DNA of 64,000 nucleotides from Frateuria_A sp051900425 (lineage in GTDB: Bacteria > Pseudomonadota > Gammaproteobacteria > Xanthomonadales > Rhodanobacteraceae), in contig NZ_JBHZGK010000007.1 in the NCBI RefSeq assembly GCF_051900425.1, forward strand, positions 1 through 64,000, in the 5' to 3' direction. Each line of letters opens with the position of its first letter. Positions within the stretch are counted from its first letter, which is position 1. The notes below the pieces were generated by a model. That model had not been told where the DNA came from. It searched no databases and saw nothing but the letters and a program-made list of their open reading frames with translations. A program made the position numbers and the translations under genes. Of this stretch, positions 25,503-34,424 are shown in pieces.

Positions 25503-27394
25503 GGCAGGTCCTCCGGGTTCGCCACGCCGTGGCGCTGGCGGTATTCCAGTTCGAACTTGCGTCGCAGCAAGGCGCCCGGGTCGTCCGGCACGCGCTGCAG
25601 CGCCTGGCGCAGTTCGGCCGGCAGGCGCGCCTGCGGGTCGTCCTTGTCCAGCGCGCCGAGCTGGTGCTCGCTGCCCTGAGCCTTGGCCTTGTCGCCCAGC
25701 GCACGATCCATCTGCTGCTTGAGCGCCTCGCCCGCGCGCGCCATGCGTGCCTGCTGTTCGGCCCGTTCCTGCGCGGTCAGCGGGCGGGTGGCGCCCTGCT
25801 GTTCACGCTGTTCGCCGTTGCGCGCACCGTCCTGGTTGCCCTGGGCGTTGGGCTGTTGCTGGCCCTTCCCCTGCTGGCCCTGGCTGTCCTGCTTGCCGTC
25901 CTGCTGCTCGCCGCGGCGATTGCCATGGCTGTCCTTCTTCGACTGCTCGTCGCCCTGGCCCTGCTTCGAATGCGAAGACTTGTCGCCGTTCTGGTTTTGC
26001 GCGTCGGCGTCCGAATCCTGCGGCGGCGGCTGGCGGCGCAGCCAGTCCTCGACCGCTTTGCGGTTGGCGGCGGCGTCGGCGTTGGCCGGATCGAGTGCAA
26101 GCGCGCGGTCGTAGGCGGCCAGCGCGTCCTGGTAGCGGCCCGCCTTGGCCAGGGCGTTGCCGAGGTTGTACTGCGCGTCCGTGGTGTCGATCGGTTGCAG
26201 GGCGTCGATCGCCTTGTCGTAGTCGCCGGTGCGGTAGGCGGCCGCGCCACGCAACGCCGGATCGCGGGCGAGCGCGAGCGCCTGCTTCGGCTGGCCTTCG
26301 CGCAACGCCTGGGCCGCCTGCTGGTCGCGGCGCTGCCAAAGGTCCTGCCAGGTGCCGGCTTCGGCGCGGGTGGGCGCCATCAGCGGCACCAACGCCAGCG
26401 GCAGCAGCAACAGCCAGCCGCGGCGGAAGGCCAGTGCGAGCAGGGGCAGCAGCGGCAGCAGCAGCCAGGGGCCGCGGTCTTCCCACTGCGCGCTTGCCTG
26501 CCCGGTGGCGGCATCGGCATCGCCGGTGCGCAGCTGGGCCTGCAGCGCGTCGATGTCGGCGTGGTCCGCGCGCATCGGAACGTAGTGGCCACCGCCAGCC
26601 GCGGCGAGGGCGGCCAGCGCGGCATCGTCGCGCGCGGCCATGGCGACCTCGCCGTTGGCATCGCGCAGGAAGCCGCCTTCGGCCAGCGGCACCGGGCCGC
26701 CCTTGCTCGTGCCTACGCCCAGCACCGACACGCGCACGCCATCGGCGCGGGCCTGGCGGGCGGCCTGCAGGGCATCGGTGCCCGCGTCATCGGTGACCAG
26801 CACGAGCGAGCCGCCACCGACCTTGGCGTCGCGGATCAGCTCCGTGCCGCGCGCGATCGCAGCGGCGGCATTGTCGCCCTCGACCGGCATGGTGTCGGGC
26901 GAAAGGGCGTCGAGCAGGTCGTTGAGGCTGTTGGCGTCGCTGGTCAGCGGCGCGACCACGAACGCCTCGCCCGCGTAGGCGACCAGGCCGTTGAGCCCGC
27001 CACGATTGGCACTGAACAGATCGCGCACCTTGTAGCGCGCGCGATCGAGCCGGCTCGGCGTCACGTCGCGCGCCAGCATGTGCCCGGACAGCGAGATCGC
27101 CACCACCTGCGCCGCACGGTCGGCAAACAGTGGTTGCGCCACGCGGCTCCAGCTCGGCCCGGCGAACGCCAGCACCGCAAGCACCCAGCCCAGCGCCAGC
27201 AGGGCAGGCGGCACGCTACGGCGCTGCGTGGGGCCGTAGAGCAGGTGCGGCAGCAGTTCCGGATCGACCAGCTTTTCCAGTTGCGCCCGTGCGCCCTGTC
27301 CTCGCGTGGCCAGCCATGCCAGCAGCGGCAGGGCGAGCAGCAGCCACAGCCAGAGCGGCCGCAGGAAATGGAACTGGTGCAGCGCCTCGCTCAT
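25499..27394 (-). CDS. BatB-BatC fusion: VWA domain plus TPR protein
   Basis: 631 residues. Two membrane helices at the N-terminus precede a VWA domain (about 92-280). A further hydrophobic segment follows near 295-325, then TPR repeats (about 380-450: YNLGNALAKAGRYQDALAAY) and a Gln/Asn/Lys/Asp-rich low-complexity linker (about 460-530). This combines what are separate batB and batC genes in other bacteria. In the VWA domain the metal-site motif Asp-x-Ser-x-Ser is replaced: residues 101-105 read S-L-S-G-H. The later Thr (PLTSDAN) and Asp (LVTDDAG) positions look normal. The ATG at 27394 overlaps the batA stop (ATGA). Confidence 0.87.
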   Translation of the reverse strand: MSEALHQFHFLRPLWLWLLLALPLLAWLATRGQGARAQLEKLVDPELLPHLLYGPTQRRSVPPALLALGWVLAVLAFAGPSWSRVAQPLFADRAAQVVAISLSGHMLARDVTPSRLDRARYKVRDLFSANRGGLNGLVAYAGEAFVVAPLTSDANSLNDLLDALSPDTMPVEGDNAAAAIARGTELIRDAKVGGGSLVLVTDDAGTDALQAARQARADGVRVSVLGVGTSKGGPVPLAEGGFLRDANGEVAMAARDDAALAALAAAGGGHYVPMRADHADIDALQAQLRTGDADAATGQASAQWEDRGPWLLLPLLPLLALAFRRGWLLLLPLALVPLMAPTRAEAGTWQDLWQRRDQQAAQALREGQPKQALALARDPALRGAAAYRTGDYDKAIDALQPIDTTDAQYNLGNALAKAGRYQDALAAYDRALALDPANADAAANRKAVEDWLRRQPPPQDSDADAQNQNGDKSSHSKQGQGDEQSKKDSHGNRRGEQQDGKQDSQGQQGKGQQQPNAQGNQDGARNGEQREQQGATRPLTAQERAEQQARMARAGEALKQQMDRALGDKAKAQGSEHQLGALDKDDPQARLPAELRQALQRVPDDPGALLRRKFELEYRQRHGVANPEDLP

Positions 27395-28389
27395 GCCAGG
27401 CGCTCCCGCCAGGCACCCGCGCGGGAGGCAAGGGCCAGCGCAAGCAGCAACATCGCCGCGCCGAGCGGCACGCGGAACAGCTCGTGGCGCGGGCGCAACA
27501 CCGGGCCGTGCTGGGGCATCGGTTCGAGCGTGTCGATGGTCTGGTAGGCGGCGGCCAGTTGGTGCGTGTCGGTGGCGCGGAAGAATCGCCCGCCGGTGTC
27601 TTCGGCGATCGTCGTCAGCATCGCCTCGTCGAGGTCGGCGGACGGGTTGACCAGGCGCATGCCGAAGAAGTCCGGCACGCGCATCTGCGTGGCGCCCACG
27701 CCAATGGTATAGATGCGTACGCCGGCCGCCTTGGCCGCCGCGGCGGCCTGTTCGGGGGCGATGTTGCCGGCGTTGTTGACGCCATCGGTGAGCAGCACCA
27801 GCACGCGCGCCTGCTGCGGCAGGGCCGCCAGGCGCTTGACCGCCACGGCGATGGCGTCGCCGATCGCTGTCTCGGTGCCGGCCAGGCCGACGGCCGAGCC
27901 TTTCAGCTGCGCACGCACCGCGTCGAGATCGTAGGTCAGCGGCGTGACCAGGAAGGCGCGACTGCCGAACAGCACCAGTCCCAGCTCGTCGCCCGCGCGG
28001 CGCGCGATGAAGTCGCTGGCGATGGTCTCGACGGCCTCGAAGCGGCTGACGTCCTGTCCGGCCAGATGCATGTCCTCGGTGCGCATGCTGCCGGACAGGT
28101 CGATCGCCAGCAGCATCGCGCGCCCGCTGCGCTGTTGCGCCTGCGGCGGCCCCACCCACTGCGGCCGCGCGGCCGCCGCGACCAGGCACAACCAGGCCAG
28201 CGCCAGCCACCAGCTGGCCCCGCCGCGACCCGGCTGCCGCTCGATCGCCGCCAGCGCCACGCCAGGATGCGGCAGGTGCAAGGCCTGTCCGGGCGGCAGC
28301 GGGCGCAACCAGCGGCGCAGCAGCCAGGGGAGCGGCAACAACAGCGCCACCCACGGCCAGGCAAAGTCGGGCCAGGCGAACTCAGGCAC
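27391..28389 (-). CDS. batA: BatA-like VWA-domain membrane protein
   Basis: 332 residues with N-terminal hydrophobic segments, a VWA domain (about 90-270) and a C-terminal membrane helix (GAAMLLLALALASRAG). The MIDAS motif is intact: AIDLSGSM (Asp97, Ser99, Ser101), unlike the downstream BatB-type protein. GETAIGD-type ATETAIGDAIA supplies the Thr ligand region and LLTDGVNNAG the Asp. It starts with GTG at 28389, with GGAGG seven bases before it. It overlaps the end of the DUF4381 gene by eight bases. It should form an inner-membrane complex with BatB and be handled by the MoxR ATPase. Confidence 0.9.
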   Translation of the reverse strand: MPEFAWPDFAWPWVALLLPLPWLLRRWLRPLPPGQALHLPHPGVALAAIERQPGRGGASWWLALAWLCLVAAAARPQWVGPPQAQQRSGRAMLLAIDLSGSMRTEDMHLAGQDVSRFEAVETIASDFIARRAGDELGLVLFGSRAFLVTPLTYDLDAVRAQLKGSAVGLAGTETAIGDAIAVAVKRLAALPQQARVLVLLTDGVNNAGNIAPEQAAAAAKAAGVRIYTIGVGATQMRVPDFFGMRLVNPSADLDEAMLTTIAEDTGGRFFRATDTHQLAAAYQTIDTLEPMPQHGPVLRPRHELFRVPLGAAMLLLALALASRAGAWRERLA

Positions 28390-28876
28390 GGCGCAGCCTC
28401 CGGCGCCGGGGTGCGAGCGCGCTCCGTAGCCAGCGGCGCACGGCGTCGAGCATGGCGTGGGTGTCGTAGGGTTGCGGCCGGTACATCGCGCGCTCCAGCG
28501 TGAACAGGCGCTGCAGCGTCGGCGCATCGACCGGCACGCGTGCCAGCGTCGCGCGCCAGGCCTCTCCACTCAGCCGCGCGGCGGCGGGATCCGCGGTGCG
28601 CGCCACGCGGCGCAGCAGTTGATGCAACCCGGCGGCCAACGCCTGCGCGTCCGCCGCGTGGCGGGCGGCCAGGGCATCGACCTCGGCAAGGATGCGGGCG
28701 CGGCGCTGCCGCCGCTTCCGCGCGCGCAACGACAACCACACACCGATGCCGAGCAGTACCAGCCCGAGCGCCGCGAGCAGCCACCATCCCGGTGCGGGCG
28801 GCCACCACGGCGGCGCCGGCGGCAGGTGGATGTCGCGCAACGCGGGGCCCTGGGGCGCGGGCAGGAGCCGCATCAT
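28382..28876 (-). CDS. DUF4381 membrane protein of the Bat operon
   Basis: 164 residues. A Pro/Trp-rich N-terminus (LPPAPPWWPPAPGWWLL) runs into one membrane helix (about residues 31-50), then a basic stretch and a helical cytoplasmic domain (LLRRVARTADPAAARLSGEAW). The pattern and its place between DUF58 and batA identify the DUF4381 family. Function is unknown; it is a standing member of these moxR/VWA operons. Start ATG at 28876 overlaps the DUF58 stop (ATGA). Confidence 0.85.
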   Translation of the reverse strand: MMRLLPAPQGPALRDIHLPPAPPWWPPAPGWWLLAALGLVLLGIGVWLSLRARKRRQRRARILAEVDALAARHAADAQALAAGLHQLLRRVARTADPAAARLSGEAWRATLARVPVDAPTLQRLFTLERAMYRPQPYDTHAMLDAVRRWLRSALAPRRRRLRRA

Positions 28877-29802
28877 CGGCCCGGCCTCGCACCGAGCAGC
28901 GCCGTGAGCGATTCCAGTGGATCGGCCACGGTGTCGATGCTGCGCCAGCGCGCGCCCAACGACTGGGCCAGCGCCACCAGGCGCGCCTGGCCCGCGCCGA
29001 GCGCATGCTGGAACTCGCTACGCTGCCGTATCCCTTCCAGGCTGACTTCGCGGCGTTCGCCGGCATGCTCGAACGGGTAGCGCCCGGGCGGGGGCAGATC
29101 GCGCTCGAGTGCATCGGCCACCACCAGCACGGCGACCCGGGCGTGCCGCGTCACTTCACGCAGGCGGCCGCGTGCCGCCTCGTCGCAGCTCAGGCCGTCG
29201 CTGATCAGCAGCACGCGACTGGCGCCATGCAGGCGGCCGGCGCGAGCGAGTGCCTCGGACAGGGGTTCGTCATCCCCGGGGGTGGCGGCATCGGCATCCC
29301 AGTCAGCCAGTGCGCCGCACAGGGCAACCGCGCCGCGCACACCACCACGCGGCTTGAGCAGGTGCCGGCCATTGCCGAAGGCCATCGCGCCGACCCGCTC
29401 GCCGGCACGCACCGCATACCAGGCGGCCAGCGCGGCAGCGCGCGCGGCCTGCACCGACTTGAAACGCACGCGGGTGCCGAAGCGCATGCTCGCGTGGGTG
29501 TCGAGCAGGATCAGCAGCCTGCCCTCGCGCTCTTCCTGGAACAGCTTGGTGTGCAGTTCGCCGCTGCGGGCGGTGAGCCGCCAGTCGAGCCGGCGCACGT
29601 CGTCGCCAGGCTGGTAGACGCGCGATTCGGCGTAGTCCATGCCGCGTCCGTAGAGACGGCTGGCCTGCTGGCCGGCGTGGGCGGCGCGACTGTCGAGCGG
29701 CAACGGCCGCACGCGGCCGACACGCGTGCGCAGCGCAAGCAGTTCGGCCAGCGAGACGGAAGCGCGGCCGTCGCCGTCGGCGCGCACGGGCACGGCGGAC
29801 AT
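28873..29802 (-). CDS. DUF58 protein (MoxR-associated)
   Basis: 309 residues. The DUF58 core motif GRGMDYAESRVYQPGDDVRR followed by LDWRLTARSGELHTKLFQEE is present at about residues 53-92. A VWA-like part follows (LLILLDTHASMRFG; VLLISDGLSCDEA). These cytoplasmic proteins partner the MoxR ATPase and VWA proteins in envelope maintenance. The ATG at 29802 shares a base with the moxR stop (TGATG); a GTG one codon earlier is possible. Here the metal-site stretch reads D-T-H-A-S, close to but not exactly Asp-x-Ser-x-Ser. Confidence 0.88.
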   Translation of the reverse strand: MSAVPVRADGDGRASVSLAELLALRTRVGRVRPLPLDSRAAHAGQQASRLYGRGMDYAESRVYQPGDDVRRLDWRLTARSGELHTKLFQEEREGRLLILLDTHASMRFGTRVRFKSVQAARAAALAAWYAVRAGERVGAMAFGNGRHLLKPRGGVRGAVALCGALADWDADAATPGDDEPLSEALARAGRLHGASRVLLISDGLSCDEAARGRLREVTRHARVAVLVVADALERDLPPPGRYPFEHAGERREVSLEGIRQRSEFQHALGAGQARLVALAQSLGARWRSIDTVADPLESLTALLGARPGR

Positions 29803-30797
29803 CACGGCAGCGGCACGAGATCCAGCAGGCGATCGATGACCTGGTCGCTGCGCACGCCCTCGGCCTCGGCCTCGTAGCTGAGCAGCACGCGGTGGCGCAG
29901 CACTTCGCGCACCACGCCATGCACGTCCTCGGGCAACGCGTAATCGCGTCCGGCCAGCCAGGCGTGGGCGCGGGCGCAGCGGTCCAGCGCGATGGTCGCG
30001 CGCGGGCTGGCGCCCCAGGCGATCCAGCGCTTCAGTTCCTGGCCGTAGCGGCCGGCATCGCGGGTGGCCAGGACCAGTTGTGCGAGGTACTCCTCCAGCG
30101 CCGGCGCCACGTGCACCTCGAGCGCAGCGTCGCGGGCGGCGAACACGTCGGCCTGGCTGAGCAGCGCACGCGGCGGCGCCGCCGGATGCAGCGCGCGACG
30201 CGCCTGCTCGCGGGCCAGCTTCAGGATCGCCAGCTCCGACGCCGCGTCGGGGTAGCCGATCGTCACGTGCATCACGAAGCGGTCCAGCTGCGCCTCGGGC
30301 AGCGCGAAGGTGCCTTCCTGCTCGATCGGGTTCTGCGTGGCCATCACCAGGAACAAATCCGGCAGGCGCCAGGTGCTGCGGCCGACGGTGATCTGCCGTT
30401 CGGCCATGGCTTCAAGCAACGCCGACTGCACCTTGGCTGGTGCGCGGTTGATCTCGTCGGCCAGCACGATGTTGTGGAACAGCGGTCCGCGCTCGAACTC
30501 GAAGCTGCCCGCCTGCGGGCGGAACACATCGGTACCGGTGAGGTCGGCCGGCAGCAGGTCAGGCGTGAACTGCACGCGGTGGAAATCGGCCTCGATGCGC
30601 GCGGCCAGCGCCTTGACCGCGGTGGTCTTGGCCAGGCCCGGCGCGCCCTCGACCAGCAGGTGGCCATCGGCCAGCAGCGCGATCAGCAGGCAGTCGATCA
30701 GGTGCGGTTGGCCGATCACCTCGCGCCGCAGTTCCTCGCGCAGATGCACGAAGGCCTGCTGCAGGCGGTTGGGGGCGGCGGTCTGCGGTGTGTCCAT
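29802..30797 (-). CDS. MoxR-family AAA+ ATPase
   Basis: 331 residues. Walker A is GAPGLAKT (about residue 50), Walker B VLADEINRAPAKVQSALLEAM, sensor 1 ATQNPIEQEGTFALPEAQLDRF, and the C-terminal lid carries the arginine-rich GASPRATIAL. It is a cytoplasmic chaperone-type ATPase. It probably inserts metal or remodels the VWA proteins BatA/BatB encoded just downstream. It is the first gene of six tightly overlapping ones (moxR, DUF58, DUF4381, batA, batB/C, batD). The ATG at 30797 is preferred over a TTG two codons upstream. Confidence 0.93.
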   Translation of the reverse strand: MDTPQTAAPNRLQQAFVHLREELRREVIGQPHLIDCLLIALLADGHLLVEGAPGLAKTTAVKALAARIEADFHRVQFTPDLLPADLTGTDVFRPQAGSFEFERGPLFHNIVLADEINRAPAKVQSALLEAMAERQITVGRSTWRLPDLFLVMATQNPIEQEGTFALPEAQLDRFVMHVTIGYPDAASELAILKLAREQARRALHPAAPPRALLSQADVFAARDAALEVHVAPALEEYLAQLVLATRDAGRYGQELKRWIAWGASPRATIALDRCARAHAWLAGRDYALPEDVHGVVREVLRHRVLLSYEAEAEGVRSDQVIDRLLDLVPLP

Positions 30798-30918
30798 CGG
30801 CAATCCAGGAAAGGCAACGCGGTACAGACCGCGCCAACACCCGGAAGTTTAGGCGTGCCCGTGCAGGCACCGCGTGTGCCGGTCCGCATGGTCGCGTCCG
30901 CATGGCCGGCCCAAAGAA

Positions 30919-30943
30919 AAAGGGCGGCCATGGGCCGCCCTTT
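30919..30943. terminator. Terminator after pilQ
   Basis: AAAGGGCGGC (30919-30928) pairs with GCCGCCCTTT (30934-30943) around CATGG. The flanking A and T tracts make it usable on both strands. It lies 19 bases past the pilQ stop and separates pilQ from the moxR operon. Confidence 0.85.
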
Positions 30944-30961
30944 GTTCCATGCGTCGTGCGC

Positions 30962-33196
30962 TTACTGCAGCGTTTCGCTCAGGATGCGCGGCGTCACGAA
31001 GATGAGCAGTTCCGCCTTGTTGTTGTTCTTGACCGTCTTGCGGAACAGCGCGCCCAGGCCGGGGATGTCGCCCAGGCCCGGCACCTTGCTGATGGTGTTG
31101 GCCTTGGTGATCTCGTAGATGCCACCGAGCACCACCGTCTGGCCGTTGTCCACCAGCACCGAGGTGTTGATCTCGCGGGTGTCGATCTGCGGCACCTGGC
31201 CGCTGCCCGGGGCATCGATGAACTTGGCCAGCGCATCCTTCTTGACGTTGATCTTCAGGTACACGCGGTTGTCGGCGGTGATCGTCGGGGTCACGCGCAG
31301 CTCCAGCACGGCGTCCTTGAACTGCACCGTGGCGGTGCCGCTGCCGGCGGCGCCGGTAGCGCTGTTCTGGTAGGTCACGTAGCCGATCTGCTGGCCCTGG
31401 CGGATCACGGCCTCTTGCTGGTTGGCGGTGATCACACGCGGGCTGGAGATGACCTCGCCACGGCCTTCGGTCTGCGCGGCCGAAAGCTCCAGGTCGACCA
31501 GGTAGTTCGCGCCCAGGATCGCCAGGCCGAAGCTGCCCATCGGGTTGGCCGCCGGCAGGTTCACGTTGAAGCCGCCCGCGCCGGTCTGGTAGGTGGTCAC
31601 GCCCGAGGCGTTGCCGGTGCCGGCATTGTTGTTGGCGCGCTCGATCGCGAGGCTTCCCGCGCCGTTGGCGCCGCCCTGCGGCGCGGTGGTGATCACGTTG
31701 CCGCCGCTGGTGGTGTGCAGGGCCTGCACGCCCCACTTCACGCCCAGCTCGCGGGTGAAGTCATCGGTGGCCACGACGATGCGCGACTCGATCAGCACCT
31801 GCTGCACCGGACGGTCGAGCACGCCGATCAGTTCACGCAGCTCGCGGATCTTGTCGGGCGTCTCGTTGAGCAGCAGCGTGTTGGTGCGCTCGTCGTACGA
31901 CACGCTGCCGCGCGGCGACAGGAAGCCGCGGGTGCCACCGCCACCACCGCCGCCCGCGCCGCTCTTGCTGCCGGTCGTTAGCAGCTTGGCGATGTCGGCG
32001 GCCTTGCCGTAGCTGATCGGCACGTAATCGGTGACCAGTTCGGCCGTGTCCTCGGCCTTCAGGCGCGCCTCGGCCAGGTTCTGCTCGTAATTGGCCAGTT
32101 CCTGCTGCGGGGCGATCCAGATGACGTTGCCGTCGCTGCGCTTGTCCAGGCCTTTCGCACGCAGGATCACGTCCAGGGCCTGATCCCACGGCACGTTGAC
32201 CAGTCGCAGGGTGACACTGCCGCCCACGCTGTCGGCGACGACCAGATTCTTCTTGGACATCTCCGCAATGAACTGCAACGCGGCCCGCACCGGGATGTCC
32301 TGGAAGTTGAAAGTGACGCGGGTGCCGTTGTAGGCCGGCGGCTGCCCCTTGGCAAGCTTGCCGTCGGCGGCCGTGGCGTCCTTCTTCGGCGCGACCTCGA
32401 CCACGTACTGGTCGGCGGTCTGGTAGGAGGAGGTCTCCACGTTGCCCTTGACGTCGATTTCCATGTGCGCGCCGCCGCCCATGCCTGCGCGGGTGGTGAT
32501 CGACTGCACCGGCGTGGCGAAGTCGAGCACGTCCAGGCGCTGGGCCTGCTCGGCCGGCAGCTTCACGTGGCTGAGGTTGACGATCAGCTTGTCGCCCTCG
32601 CGGTGCATGTCGACATCCGCGCCGGCGCCGCTGAAGCCGACCAGCACGCGGCCTTCGCCGTTGGGGCCGCGGCGGAAGTCGATGCCGGACACCGACGGAC
32701 CGTTGACGGCCGAGGGCAGCGCCTTGGTCGGATCGATCGTCGCGGCGGTGGTGGTGGTCTGCGCCGCGGTGCCGTTGTTGACGGTCATCACCAGGTCGTT
32801 GCCGTCCACGCGCGTGTCGTACGAGGCGTCGCGCATCAGTTCGACCACCACGCGGGTACGGCCTCCGGCCGAGACCGCGGAGACGCCCGAGGTCGAGCCC
32901 TTGCCGATGTCCAGGTGACGCGGCGCCGCGTTGGTGGTGTCGGCGAAGTCGACCGCGATACGCGGCGGGTTGCCGGTCGTGAAGATGCGCGGCTGCGGCG
33001 GCGGACCACCGGCGAAATTCATGTGCAGTTCGACCTTGCCCCCCGGCAGCGTGTCGTAACTGATCCCCTTGAGCGTGTTGGTGGCCGCCACGGCATCGCC
33101 GGCCCATGCGGCGGCGGCCATCAGCAGGCCCGTCAACAGGCAGCGGCGTGCTTGGCGCATGGCTCGGCCCCGGACAGGTTGGATGTGGTTGCTCAT
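30962..33196 (-). CDS. pilQ: Type IV pilus secretin PilQ
   Basis: 744 residues. A signal peptide (CLLTGLLMAAAAWAGDAVA) precedes two AMIN domains that bind peptidoglycan (about 40-140 and 165-265). A STN-type domain (FQDIPVRAALQFIAEMSKKN) and a NolW/N1 domain with a Gly-rich insert (GAGGGGGGGT) follow. The secretin core is last (SSPRVITANQQEAVIRQGQQ; ending FVTPRILSETLQ). It forms the outer-membrane gate for the pilus. I chose the ATG at 33196, which has AGGGG eight bases upstream. An ATG at 33217 overlaps the pilP stop and would add seven residues. Confidence 0.95.
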   Translation of the reverse strand: MSNHIQPVRGRAMRQARRCLLTGLLMAAAAWAGDAVAATNTLKGISYDTLPGGKVELHMNFAGGPPPQPRIFTTGNPPRIAVDFADTTNAAPRHLDIGKGSTSGVSAVSAGGRTRVVVELMRDASYDTRVDGNDLVMTVNNGTAAQTTTTAATIDPTKALPSAVNGPSVSGIDFRRGPNGEGRVLVGFSGAGADVDMHREGDKLIVNLSHVKLPAEQAQRLDVLDFATPVQSITTRAGMGGGAHMEIDVKGNVETSSYQTADQYVVEVAPKKDATAADGKLAKGQPPAYNGTRVTFNFQDIPVRAALQFIAEMSKKNLVVADSVGGSVTLRLVNVPWDQALDVILRAKGLDKRSDGNVIWIAPQQELANYEQNLAEARLKAEDTAELVTDYVPISYGKAADIAKLLTTGSKSGAGGGGGGGTRGFLSPRGSVSYDERTNTLLLNETPDKIRELRELIGVLDRPVQQVLIESRIVVATDDFTRELGVKWGVQALHTTSGGNVITTAPQGGANGAGSLAIERANNNAGTGNASGVTTYQTGAGGFNVNLPAANPMGSFGLAILGANYLVDLELSAAQTEGRGEVISSPRVITANQQEAVIRQGQQIGYVTYQNSATGAAGSGTATVQFKDAVLELRVTPTITADNRVYLKINVKKDALAKFIDAPGSGQVPQIDTREINTSVLVDNGQTVVLGGIYEITKANTISKVPGLGDIPGLGALFRKTVKNNNKAELLIFVTPRILSETLQ

Positions 33197-33213
33197 TGCG
33201 TCAGCCCCTGTGT

Positions 33214-33756
33214 TCATTTGTCGCCGAGCCCGATGCTGGCCGAACGTTCCATCCAGCCGCCATTGCCATTGGAAACCAGCTCGACCAGATCGATATGGTC
33301 TTCCGCGATGTCGGTGACCCGACCGTAGTTCTGCCCCATGTATTCGTTGACGTGGACGCGATGGATCACGCCACCGGGGTCCTTCACGAGCGCTTCGATG
33401 CCGGGGCCGGTGCCCACCGTGCCCACCATCTTCAGGCTGTCCAGCGCGAACATTTCGAGCGGCTCCTTGGCGCGCCCCTCGTCGGGCCGCGGGCCGTTCG
33501 AAGCGTTGCTCGGCTGCAGTTCGGCGGTGCTCGCGCTGAACGGATCGCGCTTGCCTTCGTCGGTGTACTGGAAGGTTTCGAACGTCTTGATCACCGGCAA
33601 CGGCGGGATCGGTGCGCCCTTCTTGCTCTTTTCCTGGGCCACCCAGTCGCGCAGGTCGGACATGCCGCGGGTGCAGCCGGCCAGCAACAGCAAGGCGCCG
33701 AGCATCAGCAGCAGCCTCGCCACATGGGCGGGCCTGATCGCGTTGAACCTGCTCAT
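33214..33756 (-). CDS. pilP: Type IV pilus inner-membrane lipoprotein PilP
   Basis: 180 residues with lipobox LLAGC (Cys28). A flexible linker follows (APIPPLPVIKTFETFQYTDE), then the RDPFSAS motif and the beta-sandwich C-domain (LKMVGTVGTGPGIEALVKDP; VHVNEYMGQNYGRV). PilP connects the PilN/PilO pair to the PilQ secretin. Its start overlaps the pilO stop (ATGA). It is the fourth gene in the pilMNOPQ operon. Confidence 0.95.
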   Translation of the reverse strand: MSRFNAIRPAHVARLLLMLGALLLLAGCTRGMSDLRDWVAQEKSKKGAPIPPLPVIKTFETFQYTDEGKRDPFSASTAELQPSNASNGPRPDEGRAKEPLEMFALDSLKMVGTVGTGPGIEALVKDPGGVIHRVHVNEYMGQNYGRVTDIAEDHIDLVELVSNGNGGWMERSASIGLGDK

Positions 33757-34424
33757 TTGCGCCCCCTCGCCTTGCCCTTGCCCTTGGCGGGCTTGGCTTC
33801 GCCGCTTTCCTCGTCTTCCAGGTAGCGGTAGGTCTTGACCGTGCCTTGCAGCACCAGTTGCCCGCCAGGCGGCGGCTCGCCATTGGCGCCGATCGGAAGC
33901 TGCGTGGACAGCGACACGTCATGCATGGTGAGGATGACCACGCGCGGCAGCGAGGCCACGCCGCTGATGAAGTTGCCGAACTGGTGGTAGGTGCCAACCA
34001 TCTTCAGCTCGATCGGCTCCTCGGCGTAGAAGTCCTTGGGCTTCTCGCTGCCCGGATCGAACACCTGGATCTCCAGGCCGGCCGCCAACGCGGTCTGCGA
34101 GATATCCACCAGCAGTTCGGGCATCTCGGTCTTGCTGGGCAGCTGGCGCAGCAACTGGCGCAGCATGTCCTGCATCTCGTCGAGCTGCTGCTGCAGCGCC
34201 TCGAGGTTGACCGCCTTGGCCTGCTTCTGGGTGAACTCCTGCTTGAGCGACTCCTCCTTGGAAGCGAGGTTCGCAAGCGAATCCTGCTGGTCGCTGACGT
34301 GCAGGTACCAGCCCAGGAACATCACGACCAGGAACACCAGCACGGTGAAGAAGATCTTGACCGACTTCGACCAGCCGCCGATGTTGTTGCGGTCGAGGTT
34401 GCGCAGTTCGTCGAAGAACTTCAT
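33753..34424 (-). CDS. pilO: Type IV pilus alignment protein PilO
   Basis: 223 residues with one N-terminal membrane helix (IFFTVLVFLVVMFLGWYLHV), a coiled coil (about 55-95) and a ferredoxin-like periplasmic domain containing ELKMVGTYHQFGNFISGVASLPRVV (positions ~150-175). It forms a heterodimer with PilN in the alignment complex. The C-terminus is unusually Lys/Gly/Arg-rich (AKGKGKARGRK). Start overlaps the pilN stop (ATGA). Confidence 0.95.
   Translation of the reverse strand: MKFFDELRNLDRNNIGGWSKSVKIFFTVLVFLVVMFLGWYLHVSDQQDSLANLASKEESLKQEFTQKQAKAVNLEALQQQLDEMQDMLRQLLRQLPSKTEMPELLVDISQTALAAGLEIQVFDPGSEKPKDFYAEEPIELKMVGTYHQFGNFISGVASLPRVVILTMHDVSLSTQLPIGANGEPPPGGQLVLQGTVKTYRYLEDEESGEAKPAKGKGKARGRK

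Noticed and set aside
25529..27547. 672-residue plus-strand frame through the BatB/BatC gene
   Set aside because: Its leucine/valine-rich look comes from reverse reading of the Gln/Ala-rich coding strand; no ribosome site or family.
31925..31975. Simple repeat of CCACCACCGCC type that looked like a microsatellite
   Set aside because: It encodes the Gly-rich insert of PilQ on the minus strand, a normal feature of the protein.
33217..33997. Upstream extension of the pilQ frame through pilP and part of pilO
   Set aside because: PilQ signal peptide begins near 33160 and a good ribosome site precedes 33196. The extension overlaps pilP and pilO.
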